A stretch of 35,108 nt of DNA from Psychrobacter pasteurii (GTDB lineage: Bacteria; Pseudomonadota; Gammaproteobacteria; Pseudomonadales; Moraxellaceae): the NCBI RefSeq assembly GCF_900162815.1, contig NZ_FUGD01000048.1, forward strand, positions 1 through 35,108, given 5' to 3'. This document shows positions 23,886 through 33,036 of the stretch, one piece after another (positions within the stretch are counted from its first letter, which is position 1; every line of letters starts with the position of its first letter). The notes beneath the pieces are model-generated. The model was not told the DNA's origin. It saw only the letters and a list, made by a program, of their open reading frames with translations, and made no database searches. The position numbers were made by a program, and so were the translations under genes.

Positions 23886-24785
23886 CTACTGCTGCTGAAG
23901 CTCAAGCAACCTTTGATATAGAGCATTTTTCTTAACCCCAGTAATGTCAGAGGCCAAAGCTGCCGCTTTTTTTACCGATAAATCTTCAAGTAATCGTAGC
24001 AGTAGAGTGTCATGCACACTTAAGTCATCATTAACGTCGTTAATATTGCCACCAACAACTAAGACGATTTCCCCTTTTTGTTGATTGTTGTCTGATTCAA
24101 CAAAGTCGACCAGTTCACCTAGCGTTGATTTTCTAACGGTCTCAAAAGTCTTAGTAAGCTCTCGGCAAAGAGTAGCTGGGCGACTCTCTCCAAATACTTC
24201 AGCCATATCTTTTAAGCTGGCCACGATGCGATGCGGCGCTTCATAAAAAATTAAGGTTTCACTACGCTCAGCATAGTCTTGTAACTGCTTCACTCGGCCA
24301 TGCGTTTTGGCTGGCAAGAAACCCACAAAGCTGAACTTATCAGAAGGCAATCCAGCCACACTGAGCGCCGCAATAGCTGCACTCGCACCAACGATAGGCA
24401 CTACGCCAACGCCTGCAGCATGAGCGGCTTGAACCAACTGATAGCCTGGGTCACTAATTAAAGGCGTCCCAGCATCACTGATTAAAGCCACAGAATGCCC
24501 GCGTTGAATCATCTCAATGATTTTTGGCGTTTGCACTTCACTATTATGCTCATGGTAAGCCCAAGTTTGAGTATCAATACCGAAGTTTGACAGCAGCTTG
24601 CCAGAGGTGCGAGTGTCTTCACAGGCAATGATATCTACCTTCTTTAGGGTATCAATGGCACGAGCGGTGATATCACCCATATTGCCGATTGGGGTAGCCA
24701 CAATATACAAATAAGCTTTGGCGACAGAGGCACTGCTTTGAGATTGAGGCTGTGAGGGTTGCTGAGCATCATGTTGCACTGACAT
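23886..24785 (-). CDS. rsmI: 16S rRNA (cytidine-1402-2'-O)-methyltransferase RsmI
   Basis: RsmI adds the 2'-O-methyl group to cytidine 1402 in the decoding centre of 16S rRNA. The 299-residue protein has the SAM-binding start LYIVATPIGNMGDIT, then IIACEDTRTSGKLL and ALISDAGTPLISDPGYQLV, all diagnostic of the tetrapyrrole-methylase fold used by this family. The first ~22 residues are Gln/Ser-rich and probably disordered. A good AAGGTG ribosome-binding site precedes the ATG by seven bases. It is divergent from yraN. In E. coli, lpoA lies between rsmI and yraN; here there is no lpoA. Confidence 0.95.
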   Translation of the reverse strand: MSVQHDAQQPSQPQSQSSASVAKAYLYIVATPIGNMGDITARAIDTLKKVDIIACEDTRTSGKLLSNFGIDTQTWAYHEHNSEVQTPKIIEMIQRGHSVALISDAGTPLISDPGYQLVQAAHAAGVGVVPIVGASAAIAALSVAGLPSDKFSFVGFLPAKTHGRVKQLQDYAERSETLIFYEAPHRIVASLKDMAEVFGESRPATLCRELTKTFETVRKSTLGELVDFVESDNNQQKGEIVLVVGGNINDVNDDLSVHDTLLLRLLEDLSVKKAAALASDITGVKKNALYQRLLELQQQ

Positions 24786-24985
24786 AAAACACCTTAATTA
24801 AAATTTGAAATATACACAGAGGTTGCGTATTACCAGTTTATCATGATGTGCTAATATATCTTTGCTCGCTTATCTTTATCTTAAATAATATTGTGTTGAA
24901 TACGCTGAGCGAATGGATAGGCCTGATATAGAAAAAACCTATTGGTCTTGCTAAGTGCACTATATAACCCAAATAGGTCGAATCT

Positions 24986-25414
24986 ATGCCCTCTAACCCC
25001 TCATTGCTCAATTCGCCAAGACAGCGACAAGGAGGGCGTTATGAGAAAATTGCTGCCGAATTTTTGCAGCAGCAAGGGCTGTCTGTCATAGCCACAAACT
25101 GGCAACAGCCCAAGATTGGCGAGATAGATTTAATATTGTTACACCCTGGTCGGGCTTGGGATACCTTAGTCTTTGCTGAAGTGCGTAAGCGAAAAGTCTC
25201 CAATTACGGAGATGCCTTGATGAGTATCACCTATGCCAAAAAGCGTAAGCTTATTAAGACAGCCCGATTCTTTTTAACACAAAACCCTAGCTATGCTCAT
25301 CTTGACTGCCGATTTGATGTGATTGCTTTTAATCAGGTAAGGAACTCTAAGGATGATCAGGATTTTTTGGCACCTGAATGGGTGCAAGGTGCATTTTTGG
25401 CTAATGCCTGGTAA
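24986..25414 (+). CDS. yraN: YraN family protein (UPF0102), putative nuclease fold
   Basis: The 142-residue protein matches the full length of the UPF0102 family, which has an endonuclease-like fold but no firmly settled function. RYEKIAAEFLQQQGL, GEIDLILL and the VFAEVRKRKVSNYGDA stretch contain the Asp/Glu/Lys-like residues of the restriction-endonuclease-type core; the usual VEVK is EVR here. It is divergent from rsmI and precedes the DolP-like gene at a distance of 225 bases. Confidence 0.9.
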   Translation: MPSNPSLLNSPRQRQGGRYEKIAAEFLQQQGLSVIATNWQQPKIGEIDLILLHPGRAWDTLVFAEVRKRKVSNYGDALMSITYAKKRKLIKTARFFLTQNPSYAHLDCRFDVIAFNQVRNSKDDQDFLAPEWVQGAFLANAW

Positions 25415-25639
25415 AAATAGGCCTTTAATCTGTATCTTGCAGATTGTATTAGGGTTTTGTTACCAAATAGGTAAGGTAGAATGGGCTGATATAGGTAAAC
25501 TAGGCAACATATTTTTAATATTATTTTTGAATTCTGACAAACCTACATATCGTTATAGGCCAGCCTAAAATTTTTAGATAAATAAAACCTTTATAAAGCT
25601 AAAATGAGTTGGTAAGGCTACAAATAAGGACATTATAAA

Positions 25640-26509
25640 ATGGCAAGTTCTTGGTTATCCGGCAATAAATCTATGAAACGTATCACACTGGGCGTGGCAT
25701 TAAGCCTAGGCTTATTGAGTGGCTGTGTATCGTTACAAGCCATTAAGTCTCCAGAAGAGTCTTTTGGCGTAGCAGCAACAGATCGAACCTTGGCCCAACG
25801 TATTTTAGATAAAAGTATCGAAAATACCGCAAAGATTAATATTAGCCGCATTAGCCCCACCTTCTCTGAGACCAGCCGTGTCAGTGTTCACAGCTTCTAT
25901 AGCACAGTGTTGATTACCGGTGAGGTGCCAGACGAAGAGGCCAAAAAGCAAGTAGAAGCTATTGTGTCTTCTATGCCAGATATCAAGCAACTGCACAACA
26001 AATTGACAGTTGCTAATATCAAAGGAGCCAGTTATACCGTTCATGATACTTATATTAGCTCAAAGGTTAATGCCAAAATTTTGACCAATAACGCCATCAA
26101 AAGTAGCCAAGTAAAAGTAGTGACTGATGACGGTATTGTTTATGTGATGGGTAAGCTGACTCCTGCACAGCGTGAGCATCTAATTGCTATTATAAACAGT
26201 ACTGTGGGTATCAAAGAGTTGGTGTTATTAACCGATCTTATCGACAGTAATGGGGCAGTAATTGAGGAAGAGGCCATTATTCAAGAGACCAATCTTGAGC
26301 CTCCAGCTCCACGCTATATTGAAGAGCCCGTTCAAGGTGTGTCTGTGGTGGATCAGTCTTATGCGTCTCAGCAAGGTGCTGTAAATGACTATCAACCCCC
26401 TGCCGCGGCCAATAGTGATGTAACTAATAATGACGTAAATGATCAGAGCAGCTCTGCGACACCAGCACAAAATTCAGCTAATATTTATCCTAGCCCTTAT
26501 GAGGACTAG
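25640..26509 (+). CDS. dolP: BON-domain lipoprotein, DolP (YraP)-like
   Basis: DolP is an outer-membrane lipoprotein with two BON domains, needed for envelope integrity in E. coli. This 289-residue protein has a signal with lipobox LLSGC, so mature C29 is lipidated. Two BON domains follow, about 51-120 (FYSTVLITGEVPDEEAKKQV) and about 129-198 (VVTDDGIVYVMGKLTPAQRE). The last 90 residues form a Pro/Ala/Asn/Ser-rich, probably disordered tail absent from the 191-residue E. coli protein. AAGGA precedes the ATG by nine bases. A second methionine at codon 12 has no ribosome-binding site. The next gene begins 19 bases later and is probably cotranscribed. Confidence 0.9.
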   Translation: MASSWLSGNKSMKRITLGVALSLGLLSGCVSLQAIKSPEESFGVAATDRTLAQRILDKSIENTAKINISRISPTFSETSRVSVHSFYSTVLITGEVPDEEAKKQVEAIVSSMPDIKQLHNKLTVANIKGASYTVHDTYISSKVNAKILTNNAIKSSQVKVVTDDGIVYVMGKLTPAQREHLIAIINSTVGIKELVLLTDLIDSNGAVIEEEAIIQETNLEPPAPRYIEEPVQGVSVVDQSYASQQGAVNDYQPPAAANSDVTNNDVNDQSSSATPAQNSANIYPSPYED

Positions 26510-26528
26510 CTCACATACTGAACAAACT

Positions 26529-27452
26529 ATGCAAAAATATAAAAAATGGACTGCTTCACTGGCCGTTACAGGCGTGGCTTTATGGTCATTACAAACGGTC
26601 GCTGCCAATGCATCACCAGGGCTAGTATTATTAAATACGGTTAGCCCAAAGGGCGAGATTAGCGTTACCAAAGACTTAAGCTATGGCACTGATCCAGAGC
26701 AAAACCTAGATATCTATTATCCTAAAGCACTGGCCAAAGCCATACACAGCAACCAAAGCCCAAAGGCCGATTATCCTTTAGTGGTCTTTGTTCATGGGGG
26801 CTCTTGGGAAAGCGGTAATAAAGATCAGTACGCTTTTGTGGGTCATAGTTTGGCCAAAGCAGGCTATGTGACCGCTGTGATTAATTATCGAAAAGCGCCA
26901 GAGTTTATTTATCCTGCCTTCGTAAGTGATACCGCACAGGCGATTGCTTGGTCGTATCATAATGCGGATAAGTTTTATGCTGATGCCAATAAGGTGGCTG
27001 TGATTGGTCACTCAGCGGGGGCTTTTAATGCAGTTGCTGCCGTCTCTAATGCAGATTTTTTGCAGCCTTACGGTTTACAGCCGAGTGATATTAAAGCTGT
27101 GGTAGGCATTGCGGGTCCTTATAGCTATGATTTTAGAAAGTTTTCTTCACGAACCGTGTTTCCTAAAGAAGCCAGCCCAGAGCAGGTTATGCCTGATGGC
27201 TTAATTAAAGCGGGGAGTAGTGGGCAGCAGCCTGAGTATTTATTGATGACCGCTGAAAATGATAAGGTGGTTCACCTCACCAATACCACAAAAATGGCAC
27301 AAGCTTTGACCAAGGCAGGCGCTACTGTGATTACTGAAGAGGTAAAAAAAGCCAATCATGCCACCAGTATCGCAGCCATGTCTACCTCATTAACTTGGGT
27401 AAATACAGTTCGGCCTCAGCTTCTTAACTATCTGCAGCAAAAGCTTCAGTAG
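26529..27452 (+). CDS. Secreted alpha/beta hydrolase (carboxylesterase-like)
   Basis: The 307-residue protein has a signal peptide at 1-28 (KWTASLAVTGVALWSLQTVAANA) and an alpha/beta-hydrolase domain. The oxyanion motif HGGSW is at 89-93, and the catalytic triad is S162 in GHSAG, D245 in ENDKVV and H277 in NHATS. These belong to the hormone-sensitive lipase/BD-FAE type of esterase, so it probably hydrolyses esters in the periplasm or outside; the substrate is unknown. The frame is open upstream to 26439, but those codons overlap the DolP gene and do not look like protein. The ATG at 26529 is preferred for the signal peptide, although its ribosome-binding site is poor; an ATG at 26499 is an alternative. 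Confidence 0.85.
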   Translation: MQKYKKWTASLAVTGVALWSLQTVAANASPGLVLLNTVSPKGEISVTKDLSYGTDPEQNLDIYYPKALAKAIHSNQSPKADYPLVVFVHGGSWESGNKDQYAFVGHSLAKAGYVTAVINYRKAPEFIYPAFVSDTAQAIAWSYHNADKFYADANKVAVIGHSAGAFNAVAAVSNADFLQPYGLQPSDIKAVVGIAGPYSYDFRKFSSRTVFPKEASPEQVMPDGLIKAGSSGQQPEYLLMTAENDKVVHLTNTTKMAQALTKAGATVITEEVKKANHATSIAAMSTSLTWVNTVRPQLLNYLQQKLQ

Positions 27453-27695
27453 ATTGTGAACTTTGCGTGAACTAAAGGATATTAATAAACATCTATTAGG
27501 CAAATATCTATTACACTTGCTATAATCAAAAGCTTGATACGGGCTATATGGGCTTATTGTCCAAACATCACAGATGTAGTTGGTGGTTTATAATTATCCT
27601 TAAAAGCACTTTTACTTTTTTTAGTCCGTCCCCTTATTTATTTTTATTAATTTTTTTACTTTTACTCATTTCAATACTAATTATAGGTAGTTTCT

Positions 27696-27950
27696 ATGAG
27701 CATGAACGCGGATGATTTAATCGCATTTTTACAGCCACATTTCCCAGAAGCTTTTATCCAAGCGGCTAACCAAGGTAACAAGTTTGATGTGCGCGTGGTA
27801 GATGCCAGCTTTGAAGGCAAGCGTTTGGTTCAGCGCCAGCAAGCGGTATATGGTCTGGTGGGTGATATCATTGCCAGTGGTGAGATTCATGCCCTTAATA
27901 TTCAGGCTTTGACCCCGCAAGAGTGGGAACAGATGCAAGCCAACCAGTAA
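27696..27950 (+). CDS. ibaG: BolA family protein IbaG
   Basis: The 84-residue protein is a BolA-family protein (IbaG/YrbA), a group that binds monothiol glutaredoxins and iron-sulfur clusters. It matches the family length and has FDVRVVDASFEGKRLVQRQQAVYGLV, in which the helical segment and conserved VYG are typical, followed by GEIHALNIQALTPQEWEQ. E. coli ibaG precedes murA; here murA follows after 106 bases. A TAGGTAG ribosome-binding region precedes the ATG by about six bases. Confidence 0.93.
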   Translation: MSMNADDLIAFLQPHFPEAFIQAANQGNKFDVRVVDASFEGKRLVQRQQAVYGLVGDIIASGEIHALNIQALTPQEWEQMQANQ

Positions 27951-27952
27951 TT

Positions 27953-27996
27953 TTGACTGAGTCAGTCAACTAAGACCAGCATGGCAAATTCATGCT
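27953..27996. repeat. Two inverted repeats between ibaG and murA
   Basis: A perfect 17-base palindrome with one central base, TTGACTGA-G-TCAGTCAA (27953-27969), is followed after eight bases by AGCATG (27978-27983) and CATGCT (27991-27996) around a seven-base loop. The first looks like a dimer binding site or a short hairpin. No T-run follows, so termination is unlikely. Confidence 0.6.
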
Positions 27997-28029
27997 AGCT
28001 GTGAAGTCTTAGCCCTCATAAAATTTTAA

Positions 28030-29355
<1,326 letters not shown>

Positions 29356-29372
29356 TTAAGATTAGCTGTCTG

Positions 29373-29413
29373 TGGTATCGCTTAGTTATATGAATAAGTT
29401 TCAGGCGATACCA
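29373..29413. repeat. Inverted repeat between murA and hisG
   Basis: TGGTATCGC (29373-29381) and GCGATACCA (29405-29413) are exact 9-base complements separated by 23 bases; CGATACCA recurs at 29421-29428. It lies 18 bases after the murA stop. Without a T-run it may be a 3'-end hairpin or operator rather than a terminator. Confidence 0.55.
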
Positions 29414-29462
29414 TAGCAGTCGATACCAAACATACTTTCATCAAATTAAGACATACTTTACT

Positions 29463-30134
29463 ATGACTGACACCAATGAGTTACTGAATCAAGCGGATAG
29501 TGATTATAACGGGTTAACTTTGGCACTATCTAAAGGGCGCATTTTAAAAGAAACCCTACCTTTACTAAAGGCTGCTGGTATCGAGCTTTTAGAGGATCCA
29601 GATAAATCACGTAAACTGATTTTTCCGACTTCTCATGAGCAAGTTCGAGTGTTAATTTTACGTGCCAGTGATGTGCCTACCTATGTTGAGCATGGAGCAG
29701 CGGATTTCGGTGTGGCCGGTAAAGATGTTTTATTAGAGTATGGGGCCAAGCACGTTTATGAGCTTCTTGATTTGAAGATTGCTCAATGTAAATTGATGAC
29801 AGCAGGGATTAAAGGGGCAGATTTGCCCAACCGTCGCCTGCGTATCGCTACTAAATATGTCAACGTTGCCCGTGCTTATTTTGCCAGTCAAGGTCAGCAA
29901 GTAGATATTATTAAACTATATGGCTCTATGGAGCTGGCGCCTTTAGTGGGTCTTGGAGACTTAATTGTCGACGTAGTAGACACCGGCAATACGTTACGTG
30001 CTAACGGCTTAGAGCCACTAGAGCATATCTGTGATGTCTCATCAAGATTGATCGTGAATCAGGTCAGTTATAAGCGTAAATACAGCTTACTTCAGCCTAT
30101 TTTAGACAGCTTTAAACAAAGTGTAGGCGAGTAG
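29463..30134 (+). CDS. hisG: ATP phosphoribosyltransferase, short form
   Basis: HisG joins ATP and PRPP in the first step of histidine synthesis. At 223 residues this is the short form, which lacks the C-terminal regulatory domain of the E. coli enzyme (299) and needs the HisZ subunit for activity and feedback by histidine. Visible are [16 protein letters not shown], the central [13 protein letters not shown] and the PRPP-binding [16 protein letters not shown]. HisZ is not encoded in the window, so it must lie elsewhere. The ribosome-binding site is poor. A terminator follows, so hisD is probably transcribed separately. Confidence 0.95.
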   Translation: MTDTNELLNQADSDYNGLTLALSKGRILKETLPLLKAAGIELLEDPDKSRKLIFPTSHEQVRVLILRASDVPTYVEHGAADFGVAGKDVLLEYGAKHVYELLDLKIAQCKLMTAGIKGADLPNRRLRIATKYVNVARAYFASQGQQVDIIKLYGSMELAPLVGLGDLIVDVVDTGNTLRANGLEPLEHICDVSSRLIVNQVSYKRKYSLLQPILDSFKQSVGE

Positions 30135-30148
30135 TCACTCAGTAAAAG

Positions 30149-30174
30149 AACACCACGTCATGTGGTGTTTTTTT
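30149..30174 (+). terminator. Terminator after hisG
   Basis: AACACCAC (30149-30156) pairs with GTGGTGTT (30162-30169) around a five-base loop and is followed by a run of T residues. It separates murA-hisG from hisD. Confidence 0.87.
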
Positions 30175-30312
30175 ATGTCAAGTCATATAGATAGTGAAGA
30201 TAAAAATAACTGATATTTAATCTGCTGATGGATAACATCGGTGAGTTTGCGTGTTAAACTGCTAAGATACCCTTTGCTTTAAGTGCTATATGATTCTTAA
30301 ATTTTATCCCAG

Positions 30313-30340
30313 TTGTACCGTTAATCATTTGATTTATACC
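30313..30340 (+). promoter_or_regulatory. Candidate promoter of hisD
   Basis: TTGTAC (30313-30318) and TATACC (30335-30340) are separated by 16 bases, a reasonable sigma-70 fit. Transcription would start near 30347, about 45 bases before the hisD ATG. The preceding terminator makes a separate promoter likely. Confidence 0.35.
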
Positions 30341-30390
30341 AACCCTAAGACTCAATACTATATTTTATAATTGTTATCTCGAGGACATAC

Positions 30391-31695
30391 ATGCGTATTT
30401 TGACCAGTGCCGACGCTAATTTTGACCAGCAACTAACTGATTTGCTTGCTTTTGAAACTGTGAACGATAAAGGTTTGCTAGAGACTGTGGATCATATTAT
30501 CCATCAAGTACGCCAAACAGGAGATAAAGCAGTCTTAGAGCTGACGCAAAAGTTTGATTCGCATCCGGCAACCTCTATGCAAGATTTGATGCTGACTCAA
30601 AATGAGCTTAAAGCCGCTTACGATGCGCTAGAAGATCCTATTAAGTCCTCGTTAGATACAGCTGCTGAGCGTATTAAGAGCTTCCACCAACGTCAAGTGC
30701 AACAGACTTGGGAATATACCGATGATCTGGGTAACCGCTTGGGTCAAAAGGTAACGCCTTTAGACCGTGTTGGTATTTATGTGCCTGGCGGATTGGCCTC
30801 TTATCCTTCGTCAGTATTGATGAATGCCATTCCAGCAAAGGTTGCCGGAGTCACTGAAGTAATTATGGTGGTGCCCGCCCCAAAAGGTGAGCTGAACTCA
30901 CTGGTATTGGCTGCCGCTTATCTGTCAGGTGTGGATAAAGTGTTCACTATTGGTGGTGCTCAAGCCGTAGCAGCTTTGGCTTATGGTACCGATACGATTC
31001 CGCAGGTAGATAAAATTACTGGACCAGGTAATAAGTATGTGGCCGCCGCCAAAAGAGCGGTATTTGGTCAAGTGGGCATTGATATGATTGCTGGACCATC
31101 TGAAGTCTTGGTCTATGCAGAAGGCGAAAGTGGCGATAATGCTGATTGGTTGGCAATGGATCTGTTGTCACAAGCTGAGCATGACACAGTAGCCCAGTCT
31201 ATCTTTGTGACCACCAGCGAGGAGCAGCTAAAAGCAGTTGAGCAGGCCATTGAAAGTGCTTTAGCTCAGTTGCCAAAAGCAGATATTGCACGTCAATCAT
31301 TAGCCAATCGCGGCGCTTTAATTTTAGTAAAAGACCGTGCTGAAGGGCTACAAGTGATTAATCGTGTCGCTCCTGAGCATTTAGAGCTGTCTTTAGATAA
31401 TCCCGATGAGCTGATTGAGGATATTCGTCACGCAGGGGCTATCTTTATGGGTCGCCACACGCCAGAGGCCATTGGCGATTATTGTGCTGGGCCGAATCAT
31501 GTGTTGCCCACTTCAGGTACAGCTCGATTCTCTTCACCATTAGGGGTGTATGACTTCCAGAAGAAATCTTCGTTGATTTACTGTTCAGAAGAGGGCTCTA
31601 AGCCTCTGGCACAAGTAGCTGATACTTTAGCCATGCAAGAAGACTTAGAGGCGCACGCGCGCTCAGCCCGTTATCGTAGCGAGCAAGCAAATTAG
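30391..31695 (+). CDS. hisD: Histidinol dehydrogenase
   Basis: HisD performs the last two oxidations of histidine synthesis, from histidinol to histidine, using NAD and zinc. The 434-residue protein has [32 protein letters not shown], the [10 protein letters not shown] signature and RVAPEHLEL, which provides the Glu-His pair of the active site; [14 protein letters not shown] is near the C-terminus. GAGGA lies nine bases upstream of the ATG. hisC follows after about 150 bases, on the same strand. Confidence 0.97.
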   Translation: MRILTSADANFDQQLTDLLAFETVNDKGLLETVDHIIHQVRQTGDKAVLELTQKFDSHPATSMQDLMLTQNELKAAYDALEDPIKSSLDTAAERIKSFHQRQVQQTWEYTDDLGNRLGQKVTPLDRVGIYVPGGLASYPSSVLMNAIPAKVAGVTEVIMVVPAPKGELNSLVLAAAYLSGVDKVFTIGGAQAVAALAYGTDTIPQVDKITGPGNKYVAAAKRAVFGQVGIDMIAGPSEVLVYAEGESGDNADWLAMDLLSQAEHDTVAQSIFVTTSEEQLKAVEQAIESALAQLPKADIARQSLANRGALILVKDRAEGLQVINRVAPEHLELSLDNPDELIEDIRHAGAIFMGRHTPEAIGDYCAGPNHVLPTSGTARFSSPLGVYDFQKKSSLIYCSEEGSKPLAQVADTLAMQEDLEAHARSARYRSEQAN

Positions 31696-31853
31696 TGATC
31701 TCTTTGCTACGCACAAGCTAAGCGACAAGAGCTGACGTGTACACACAATAACATCGCTATTTTCAATGAATGTTATCGTTTACTGCAGAGTAGCGTGATA
31801 AGATAAGTTATTGTATTACCCCGCATCTATACTAATAATAAGTGACAAAGACT

Positions 31854-32948
31854 ATGGAATTTAAATTAGATACCCGCTTGTGGTCTACCAAAGCCCGTAA
31901 CTTAAACCCTTATGTGCCAGGTGAGCAGCCCAAGCACGACAATTTATGTAAACTAAATACCAATGAAAACCCGTTTCCGCCTTCTCCAAAAGTGGCTGAA
32001 GCGATTGCAGAGGTTTTAAGCAATCAAGCCGATCAACTGCGCCTATACCCAGCGCCTGAATCTGATGACTTAAAGCAGGCTTTAGCCGAAGCTTATAAGT
32101 TAGAGGTAAACCAAGTATTTGTGGGTAATGGTTCTGATGAAGTATTAGCTTTGGTTTTCGCCAGCTTCTTCTTAAAAGAGCGTCCTTTATTATCACCTGA
32201 TATTAGTTATAGTTTCTATCCGGTCTATGCAGATACCTTCGGTATTGAGCTAGTGAAGATACCTTTGACAGAAGACTTTAGTATTGAAACGAACGATTAC
32301 CGTCAGCCTTGCTCAGGCATTATTATTGCTAACCCCAATGCGCCGACTGGCATCTTATTGTCATTAGAAGCCATTGATAAACTGGCCACTGAGCATCCTA
32401 ATGCTGTGGTAGTTATTGATGAGGCTTATATTGATTTTGCTGATCAGCCAGAAGCGTCAGCCATTAGTTTGATTGATAAGCATGATAACTTATTGGTCAC
32501 TCAGACCTTCTCGAAGTCTCGCTCTTTAGCAGGCTTACGTGTGGGCATGGCATTTGGTAATCCGTCCTTGATTGAAGCACTAACTCGAATGAAAAACAGC
32601 TTTAACAGCTATCCTCTAGACCGTTTGGCTCAAGCTGGAGGATTAGCGAGCGTTAAAGATGAGGCGTATTTTGAAGAGACTTGCCGTAAGGTGATTGAGT
32701 TACGTCAGCAGCTGACTAGTGATTTATCTGATCTAGGCTTTAGCGTGCTGCCTTCACAGGCTAATTTCGTATTTGCCCGTCCAGAGCAGGGGAATGCAGG
32801 TGAAATTGCCCAGACATTGCGTGAGCAAGGGGTGATTGTTCGTTATTTCAACCAGCCAAGAGTCAGTGAGTACTTGCGTATCACGGTAGGAACAGCGGAA
32901 CAAAATCAACGCTTGATTGAAGCTTTAAAACAAAGAGTGTCGGCTTAA
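31854..32948 (+). CDS. hisC: Histidinol-phosphate aminotransferase
   Basis: HisC transfers an amino group between imidazole-acetol phosphate and glutamate in histidine synthesis, using PLP. The 364-residue protein has NTNENPFPPSP at the substrate site, NPNAPTG at 160-166, VVIDEAYIDF with D189 contacting PLP, and the PLP lysine K221 in TFSKSRSLAG. The ATG at 31854 is preferred to a GTG four codons earlier; neither has a strong ribosome-binding site. An inverted repeat ATAACAT/ATGTTAT (31748-31754, 31770-31776) lies between hisD and hisC. It converges on pabB at a shared terminator. Confidence 0.95.
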   Translation: MEFKLDTRLWSTKARNLNPYVPGEQPKHDNLCKLNTNENPFPPSPKVAEAIAEVLSNQADQLRLYPAPESDDLKQALAEAYKLEVNQVFVGNGSDEVLALVFASFFLKERPLLSPDISYSFYPVYADTFGIELVKIPLTEDFSIETNDYRQPCSGIIIANPNAPTGILLSLEAIDKLATEHPNAVVVIDEAYIDFADQPEASAISLIDKHDNLLVTQTFSKSRSLAGLRVGMAFGNPSLIEALTRMKNSFNSYPLDRLAQAGGLASVKDEAYFEETCRKVIELRQQLTSDLSDLGFSVLPSQANFVFARPEQGNAGEIAQTLREQGVIVRYFNQPRVSEYLRITVGTAEQNQRLIEALKQRVSA

Positions 32949-32992
32949 GAGCTCTGTTGTTTTATTAATAAAGAATCTCTTAGTGAGTTGTT

Positions 32993-33022
32993 AAAAAGGT
33001 CAGAATATATTCTGACCTTTTT
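32993..33022. terminator. Shared bidirectional terminator of hisC and pabB
   Basis: GGTCAGAA (32998-33005) pairs with TTCTGACC (33010-33017) around TATA, with A5 on the left and T6 on the right. The A- and T-runs let the same hairpin end hisC (plus) and pabB (minus). Confidence 0.92.
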
Positions 33023-33036
33023 TATTGAACGGCTAA

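Noticed and set aside
26439..26528. Extended N-terminus of the alpha/beta hydrolase overlapping the DolP-like gene
   Set aside because: The signal peptide begins at the ATG at 26529, and the upstream codons are the DolP tail in another frame.
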